Shown one piece after another: positions 57,605-64,000 of a stretch of DNA of 64,000 bases (positions within the stretch are counted from its first letter, which is position 1; every line of letters begins with the position of its first letter). The notes beneath the pieces are model-generated. The model was not told the DNA's origin. It did no database searches and was given only the letters and a program-made list of their open reading frames with translations. The DNA comes from Diphasiastrum complanatum. Lineage: Eukaryota; Streptophyta; Lycopodiopsida; Lycopodiales; Lycopodiaceae. The position numbers were made by a program, and so were the translations under genes. The stretch spans positions 45,913,346-45,977,345 of the forward strand of contig CM055096.1 in the NCBI GenBank assembly GCA_029204225.1. The letters are read 5' to 3'.

Positions 57605-60410
57605 TCGGCAAGCTCCCTCTCTCTCTCTGCCATCAACTGTGTGCCTAGGTCATCTGCAGGCATGGGATGGGTGCTGTCCGTAGGCAAGTCAACCTGGCGC
57701 TCCAAATTAGATATCTTCGTCTGCAAGGATTAAAATTTGCATGTCAGAGAGACAACTTTTTCAAGAAATGAAACCAACGTACCAAGGGTCAACCAACATG
57801 CTATGGGAGAATAGCTTATCACCTGCAATGCGCTCGTAATGGTCGGAAGTCTCCTAGCGAGACGTGCGTTGGTGCTACAGAACACCAACCGCTCCAACTG
57901 ACTCACTAACAACCGGTTTCTTCTCCTCGTGTGAATGAGTGCCCATGTGCTCCAATCACACACGGAGGCAGCGCAGTCCTGTGGTACGTACAATGAAATG
58001 CTTGAGCACGTGTGCACGGGTGGAAGGTCAACGAAACATAGCAATGGAGGATGAAATGAAATGCATACCTGAGAAACGACACACAGTGCAAGACGCTGTA
58101 TGGATGGATAGGAGCTACCGAACATGGTCCACCAGGTAATGGGAAGCTGCCTCCTCTTTGGATCCTGAGCAGCAGGGTGGCCGAACGTGCCCATGCCGAA
58201 ACGAAATGCAGCGAGCTCCTCCATGAGCCTGATAGGATCCAAACCTAAGTGTGGACACCCTGTGAATGTACTGAAGCCAGTCGGCCTCAAGCTCCCTGTC
58301 TGCGATTTGTGTCGGAGAGAGGAAGAGGGGATGCAGCATGTGTGCAACGCTGTGGATACTCCTGTGGAAGTAGTTCCACCGCGTCTCCCAGATGAACTTC
58401 AGCTCGGTCATCCTGCAGGTGAGAGGCATGTGGTTTAGGGCATTACGAAAAAACATAACATTGACAGAAAAACAAACTAGCAAACACTGAAAAGATAAAG
58501 AACAATTACAACATTGTACCGCTTACCTCTCTGGCTGCAAGATGGCCAACTGTAGGAACTGTCCAATCCGGTCCATGAGCTCATATACCAATCCAAGTGT
58601 CGACCCCTCGCTGTCAGCCATGCGGAGCACAATGTAGAGTGGTCGAAGCAGTCCTGACAATGTCTGTGCATCCCTCCAGAACTGGTCTCCCCTCATCGTG
58701 GAAGAAAAGTGCTCCCCATCCTCAGTGTGCTGAAACGTATTGGCACGCCAAAGATCACTGACAACCATCTGTAGAAGCTGCGCCCTACACCTGATCAAAC
58801 GGTCGATGACCACCAAGTCGAATGCAAAGCGTGTGGGGGCTAGCTTACGGAGGTCCAGATGGCTGAACACCTGGAACATGGCAAGAACACGCCTCTTCCT
58901 GGTGACAAAAGTCACTAGGAAGAGGGCCTCACGGACGATGGCTCTAACCCAGGGAAGTGCACCTATGTCACCCATCAGAAGGTCTATGCCGTGCGCTGCA
59001 CAGGGGGTATGAACAATGTGAGGGAACTCTGCCTCTAGCAGTACACCCATCTGAATGCAGTTCGTGGCATTGTCCGTCACCACCGTGACGACATGTTGTG
59101 CGCCTATGGACAGGATGGAAGACCAAATGACATCAAACATGAACTTTGCAGATATGACTCCCCCCTGCTGCAATCCACGGCCCTTAACAACTGTGTGCCC
59201 ATGCAGCTCGAGACCAATATGTTGAGGATCGGCCTCCTCTTGACATCAGTCTAGCCATCGGACATGATGCTGCAACCGTAAGTGGCCCAGTGGCGACATA
59301 GAGGCTCCATCTCTCTAGACAAGGACTCGACCCTATCCCTCAGCATGTGTGTGCGGGCAACCTCTGAACTAGGGACTCTCCAGCTAGGGCTAACAGACTG
59401 TGCAAGGCGGAAGGCCCTTCTGAAGGGCTCAGAGTCGATGATGGCAAATGGAAGGTTCAGCTCATAAATCAGACTGGCCACGGCCTGTGTGGCCTCTCTG
59501 TCCATGTGCAGCTGATGCGCGCCGCGAATGCTCTGCTGCCTAAGAACTCTCCCAGCTCGGCGACGGGTAGCGGACCTCCAGCATGGTGCACCAAACGTGA
59601 CGGGAATGGATGATGACGCGACATGCTGGGCACTAGTAGATGCATCGGCTGTAGACGTGGAATGGGGAGAGTGGGATGCACTGGCAGGGATGGGTGCAGC
59701 AGCATAAGTGGGGCGCACTGGTGGAGGGGGAACATCTGGCATGGGATACGAAAACTGCTGGCTAGGGAGGTCATTCGGATGGGAAGGGAGGGAGGAAGGG
59801 ATCTCCTCAACATCCTGGAAGGCCTCGTCACTGGCATCCTGGGCCTGCTCCTGCTCGGGCTGTGGAGAGTCCATGAGAAAGTCGTAAACTGGGGGAGTGC
59901 GAGCAACAGTAGGTGGTAGTGGAACCGCAGTGGCAACTGGCGGACGAGATGGGACGGAATCCACGGGAATGGGTGCAGATGGGGGTGCGTCTGGCGAAAC
60001 TGTTTGAGGGGGGTGAGAGAGAAAGGGACTGGATGAGGATGCACTCCCTCTCCTCGTGTGCGCTAGCCAAGCAGGCAGCAACTCGGGTCAACCACGTAAG
60101 GCACGGTGCAAAACCGAAGAACACCCTCCAAATTGGTGTTCTCTCCAGCCACAAGACGTGGCCCGTAGGTGTCTAGAAGTCGCTGCCTGACGGGAACGGA
60201 CATGCTGGCACAGAGGGCAGCATTCAGTGTGCCACCATTTTTGGCGCGTGCGTTGAGTAGGTGGCCTTTAAGACGAGTGAGGGTGGCACTGAACTCAACC
60301 AGGCAATATCAACAGCGCACGATCTTTGTACCGGACTTGTTGGACTTGTCGGGAACCCGCCTGACAATGTCCACCTCGCCCCACAGATCGACAAGGTTGG
60401 AATGCACCAT
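56522..60410 (-). pseudogene. hAT transposase: BED-like finger, DUF659, dimerisation domain, AT-hook tail
   Basis: From the right: MVHSNLVDLWGEVD (60410), a BED-like finger with a stop in its first Cys pair (C-stop-YC...TRLKGHL...AALC), a Pro/Ser-rich linker (59600-60050), MLRDRVESL, YGCSIMSDG-stop-TD (TAG for the Trp of GWTD near 59255), a one-base frameshift in a G run near 59160, then VVTDNATNC, HTPCAAHGIDLL and LRKLAPTRFAFDLVVIDRL (58523-59173). After an intron: LKFIWETRWNYFHR; the dimerisation domain WWTMFGSSYPSIQRLAL, a GT-AG intron, SVCDWSTWALIHTRRRNRL (57840-58150). Then a coiled-coil exon (57520-57726) with an RE run from a CT tract, AT-hooks RGRPKG and RGRPRR (about 56730-56810), and an acidic tail. 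Binds and moves element ends in the nucleus when intact; here inactive by three lesions. Confidence 0.85.
57569..57600. repeat. (CT)16 inside the transposase tail
   Basis: Read on the minus strand it encodes an RERERE run in the coiled-coil segment. Confidence 0.95.
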
Positions 60411-60771
60411 TTCTGTAGAGGGAACTGGGGAAAAAAGGCAGAGATGATCGTGAGTGCGATAGGAGACGGAAAGCTGGAAAATCCACAGCAATGGCCGAAG
60501 TAGCAGTAGCAATGGCGGAAGCGATCTGTGCAGCGCAAATACAGTGATGGCGAGGAGTGTGCGGACAGCAGAGAGGGTGCAGACAGCAGGAAGAGGGTGG
60601 GCAGGGAGAGAGATGAAGCGAGGGGGGTGGATTAGGGTAAAAAAATATATATTAATATATTAAAGATTTAAAAATATTAAATATTGTGGTATCGCGGATC
60701 AGTATGGATCCGCGGTACTACACTGGATCCGCGGATCCTGGTACTGCTGGATATATGATATATATATATAT

Positions 60772-60915
60772 CTAAAATGGCGGACTCCGGACGCGAACGC
60801 TCGTCCGAACACGCAAGGGGTGCGTGCGTCCGGGTCCCCGGACGCGTCCGCTATTTTATTTTTTTTAATTTTTTTTGATTTTTTGTGTTAAAAAAATTAA
60901 AAAAAAAAAATTTGG
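60772..60915 (+). mobile_element. GC-rich element end related to the element at 123
   Basis: Starts CTAAAATGGCGGAC, like CTAAGGTAGCGGAC at 123, and shares AGGGGTGCGT, GGACGCGTCCGCT and a following T-rich then TGT(T/A)AAAAAA belt. A matching right end was not located; CCGGGCCGGACGCGGCC at 63470-63487 may belong to it or to a third copy. Confidence 0.5.
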
Positions 60916-61088
60916 ACTTTTGCTACAAGCAATAACGGCTAAGAAATAGAGACCAAAACTTATTCAACAACAATTTCTTTCCCCGCACAACTCCCTTGTC
61001 ATTGCCACCATGCACACCATACCTAGAATGCAAAAAAAAGTGCCTGTGAATGCTCCTATGTCACTGTCATTGCCCTCACTTCTCTCTG

Positions 61089-61143
<55 letters not shown>

Positions 61144-61860
61144 CGTTCCTGTATTTGGTATGCGGTAGGCTATTGTAGCTAGACTTGGGAAGGGTCATGC
61201 CTCCGTTGTCCAATTAGAGGGATTTTATTTTCGGAAGTTTATTTAGGACACTTTGAGTAAATGTCAGCTTTTTGATACTCTTGATAACGCCATAGCATTA
61301 TACGTAGCAGAGGCATCATGTACAGGTCTTACTTCATTTGATTGGGCTAGTATCTTACACTTGCAAATCCTTATGTTATCACATATGATACGAGCTAAGC
61401 CCTTCGTCCCACATCTGATCATTCTGGCGGAGTTAGCAGTTACACCATTATAGCTAGACGCTACCTTTCGACTTATCACTTATATTCAGAGAGTTAGATT
61501 ATTCCTTGGATGAGTAGAGATACGCATAGGCAACACTCACCTCATCTCAGTATCTGCATAGTCAGGGTTCTCGATTATCATGGTTCTCTCAGGCCTCTCG
61601 CTTGCTTGACACACTTGGCATTCTATCACAAATCTCGCATCAGGCACCCATGACTACATCAGACGATTTTATACAGAGCATATCTTGATCAAGCATGGTA
61701 GGGCCAACTATGGGTTAAACCCGACTATTATCGGACTCATTTCTTGGAGAGGGATATTGTAGGGTTCCCAATGCTTTATCTTCAAGATTATCACATGGTT
61801 TGAGATTTGAATTGGGTCAGTTTTGGGTTTCATCGCACCAGCTTGAGATTGAGATCAAAT
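60916..61860. other. Gene-free stretch with a CT tract
   Basis: (TC)n at about 61095-61141. No family recognised in either strand; a plus frame at 61253-61453 is unsupported. Confidence 0.4.
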
Positions 61861-62668
61861 CATAGTTGCACCGAAACGCTTTTCTGGGCAAACATGTTTT
61901 CTGAAACCACGTTTCTCAGAAACGCGATTTGTAGCCCAAAATCGTTAGAAAAAAAGAAATTTATTTTTTGGAAAAATAGCTTATGGCTGAATTTTTTTAG
62001 GGGATCAATGGTCAAACCAGCATTTTGCCTCTCAGAAGTGCAGTAGATGGGGCACAATCAGATCTTATTTTCAATAGCTATTTGGTTGTTATTTGCTCTG
62101 GTTTTCAGTAAATGCTCAGGGGGTTCGGAGGGCGGTAGCCCCCCGAGAAACGGGGGATTCGGGGGGCAGTAGCCCCGACAGTAAGGCCTCTTCATGATTT
62201 GGCCATCCAACTCCCTGAGTGAAAACACACTTTTTGGTGTTTCGCATCCCCTAGGTCCTTTCGCTGTTCACTCTCTTAGCATTCTGTTATTGTGTAGATC
62301 AGTCATCCAGAGTCTATTCTAGATCGCCATTGAAGCCCTTCTCCAGCGTGCATGCTTGGATAGCACCATCATATGTACTTGCTTTATTATAATCAGAATT
62401 TCAGATTCATGTTCATTGTTTCTTGTCTACACAAAATTCTGTTGTCAATTATAATAGGATTAATGCACCTAAATTGGACCATCTTGCACCCGAAACAGTC
62501 GGCAAACTACACAGTAAAAATGCTCTTAATCAAAGCTTTCATCTGATACCCATATTGCCCAAAAAAAAACCAAAAAAAAAAACGTTTCTGAAATTTTTTG
62601 GAAGATTCCCGAAAAGCGTTTCTGAACCGCTATTCTGAACCGCATTTCAGAAACGCGCTGCATCTATG
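61861..62668. mobile_element. Non-autonomous hAT element, 808 bp
   Basis: Ends CATAGTTGCACCG and (complement) CATAGATGCAGCG form inverted termini. Flanks GATCAAAT (61853-61860) and GAACAAAT (62669-62676) are an 8-bp duplication with one difference. Subterminal CGTTTCTGAAA/TTTCAGAAACG motifs recur several times at both ends, as expected for transposase-binding sites. The interior has a GGGGG(A/T)TTCGG.GGGC(A/G)GTAGCCCC repeat (62117-62180) and no coding frame. Confidence 0.7.
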
Positions 62669-62675
62669 GAACAAA

Positions 62676-63083
62676 TTATCCCATGTGAGGAGAGGATTTG
62701 TTAGTTGTGTTCCCTAGGCAAGGTAAACACTGAGGAACATTTCTTATTTGGATTTTTCCCATCTTGACTTTGCTTAACATGAGAAATTGATCTTCCAGGA
62801 ACTTTCTCTGTTTAAAGCGCGTGATGAGAGCCGCTTTAACCCCTTCCCATATACACTTTTCTTCGACTGATAGGTTGAAGAACCGATTTTGGGCTGCAGT
62901 TACTAGTGACATGGGAAATAGCTTCAATTTTTCTGCTGGAGTCTGTTCGCCATAGATTTCGCACACTTGTTCGTAGATTTGAAGGAACCTGATTGGGTCG
63001 GTTGATCCATCATATTTTTGCATTTCGAGATGAGGTGTCCTTCGAACTGCTTGCAAGGGTATGACAAGTACGGGTTGATCCAC
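62676..63083 (-). pseudogene. Ty3 gag fragment
   Basis: Minus strand: HLEMQKYDGSTDPIRFLQIYEQ, EKLKLFPMSLVTAAQNRFF and FKQRKFLEDQ, the Retrotrans_gag pattern (YDG..DP..F...F......). It ends in unrelated sequence after about 130 residues. The non-autonomous hAT element lies immediately beside it. Confidence 0.75.
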
Positions 63084-63376
63084 TGGATGTACTATGAGAT
63101 TAGAGAGAGAGATACCATTGCCTTTTCTGGGACATACCTATTACAATGAGATCCATTATAGCATATGAGGAGACACATTGTGTTGCACTCATGGTCGAAG
63201 AGATGTTCCTACTGAGGCAAGATTTATGCTAGCCAACTCAAACGAGTCATTCCTTCATCCTAGATCACGTCCTTCTCTAGTAGGAGATTACGAATTCATC
63301 CAGACCTAGATGACAACAAGGCCCTAAAATTGAACACAAACAATGAAATATTATGAAAGCAAAGAGAAGAAAAACC

Positions 63377-63381
<5 letters not shown>

Positions 63382-63425
<44 letters not shown>

Positions 63426-63452
63426 CTATATATATATATATATATATACATA
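63382..63452. repeat. (TC)n joined to (TA)n
   Basis: TC to about 63409, then TA with a few C interruptions. Confidence 0.93.
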
Positions 63453-63536
63453 TATCAGACATTAGGGTCCGGGCCGGACGCGGCCTTTTGGTGTCGATCT
63501 TTGTAGTTTAACATATGTAATTTGTGCAATGAGCTG

Positions 63537-63541
<5 letters not shown>

Positions 63542-63602
<61 letters not shown>
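63542..63602. repeat. (GA)30 microsatellite
   Basis: About 61 bp of GA. Confidence 0.96.
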
Positions 63603-63605
<3 letters not shown>

Positions 63606-64000
63606 CCGTTCGGATCGGAGGTAGACTGTGCAAAGACCCCTTCTTTTTTGTTTGCATGTTCTTATGCAATTCTCGAAGTGGAAAGGAGGCGTTGTGAGCT
63701 AGGATAAAGGAGAAGTTCTAGAAAACTTGCCTGGTATTTGTGACTTTACGATTTTTTTGAAACTTATACCCGTAAAGCATAAGGCACTTGGATTACCTGA
63801 GAAGATGTGTACAAATAATAAAATGAAGCTAGAGGCCTCATTGACAGGAATATGTATTGATCCCTGTCTGTCCTTAGATTGGTTTGTCGTCCGAGGAAAG
63901 TAATTTGAAGGATTCATGCTGTGGCACGACATGCAATTTCCCGAGCATTCAGAATTGGTCAAAAGCACAAGGACCTTATGCTCTCAAAAAATCTCATCCT
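63603..64000. other. Unassigned right edge
   Basis: No gene recognised; a minus frame at 63699-63968 has no known motif. Confidence 0.3.

Larger units (their letters stand above)
54998..60757. mobile_element. hAT transposon, 5.76 kb, near-complete structure
   Basis: Left end CATAGTACCCCATGGTACC and right end (complement) CATATATCCAGCAGTACC are similar inverted termini. Both are flanked by ATATATAT (54990-54997 and 60758-60765), an 8-bp duplication as hAT elements make, though the sequence is low-complexity. GC-rich GGTACC/GGATCCGCGG palindromes and AT-rich belts lie just inside each end. It carries a minus transposase gene and a small plus ORF. Confidence 0.6.

Noticed and set aside
59469-60154. 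Additional minus frames of 191 and 108 residues over the transposase linker
   Set aside because: Shadows of the Pro/Ser-rich linker of the transposase frame at 59251-60081.

Overview
This window looks like nuclear DNA of a land plant with a large, transposon-rich genome. The evidence is one spliced two-LIM-domain gene of the plant type with GT-AG introns, abundant decayed Ty1/copia and Ty3 retrotransposons primed by initiator tRNA-Met, hAT transposons, and long (GA)n/(CT)n tracts. There are no bacterial or organellar gene clusters. I cannot name the species. A non-flowering vascular plant (fern, lycophyte or gymnosperm) is only a weak guess.

Layout. 1-0.7 kb holds the tail of an unrecognised gene split by a small GC-rich transposon. 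0.7-9.9 kb is gene-poor with two tandem duplications and two related copia tails. 9.97-13.8 kb is the only gene I can reconstruct intact: a WLIM-type actin-bundling LIM protein of five exons (192 residues), with a three-unit G-box repeat upstream, a minisatellite in intron 1 and a GC-AG second intron. 14.2-14.7 kb is a GC-rich palindromic element plus a 30-bp repeat. 17.7-27.7 kb is a pile-up of broken retroelements on both strands: copia on minus, an AT-rich block, copia on plus, an LTR-PBS junction followed by a spliced DUF7869-like pseudogene, copia on minus with LTR, and a Ty3 reverse transcriptase. 27.8-38.1 kb is the most unusual block. Two ~385-bp LTR-like direct repeats bracket an unrecognised minus-strand protein-coding pseudogene, which is itself split by a 5.6-kb copia element with both LTRs. 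38.4-41.3 kb holds two more copia gag-protease-integrase remnants, one carrying an antisense fragment of 25S rRNA. 43.3-44.2 and 49.4-50.0 kb are Ty3 pol fragments. 50.8-60.8 kb is hAT territory: a deleted plus-strand copy (50.8-51.9 kb), minisatellites, a ~1-kb inverted-repeat element, and a 5.76-kb element with 8-bp duplications carrying a minus-strand transposase with BED-like finger, DUF659, dimerisation domain and an AT-hook tail, plus a second converging ORF. 60.8-64 kb holds another GC-rich element end, a non-autonomous hAT element and a Ty3 gag fragment.

How it works together. Only the LIM gene appears able to make a normal cellular protein. Everything else is mobile DNA in layers. 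Nesting order can be read locally: the 5.6-kb copia inserted into the unknown pseudogene, and the small transposon inserted into the 5' edge gene. Many in-frame stops in the retroelements are TAG at positions where the families have Trp or Gln, as expected from C-to-T decay of methylated, silenced copies.
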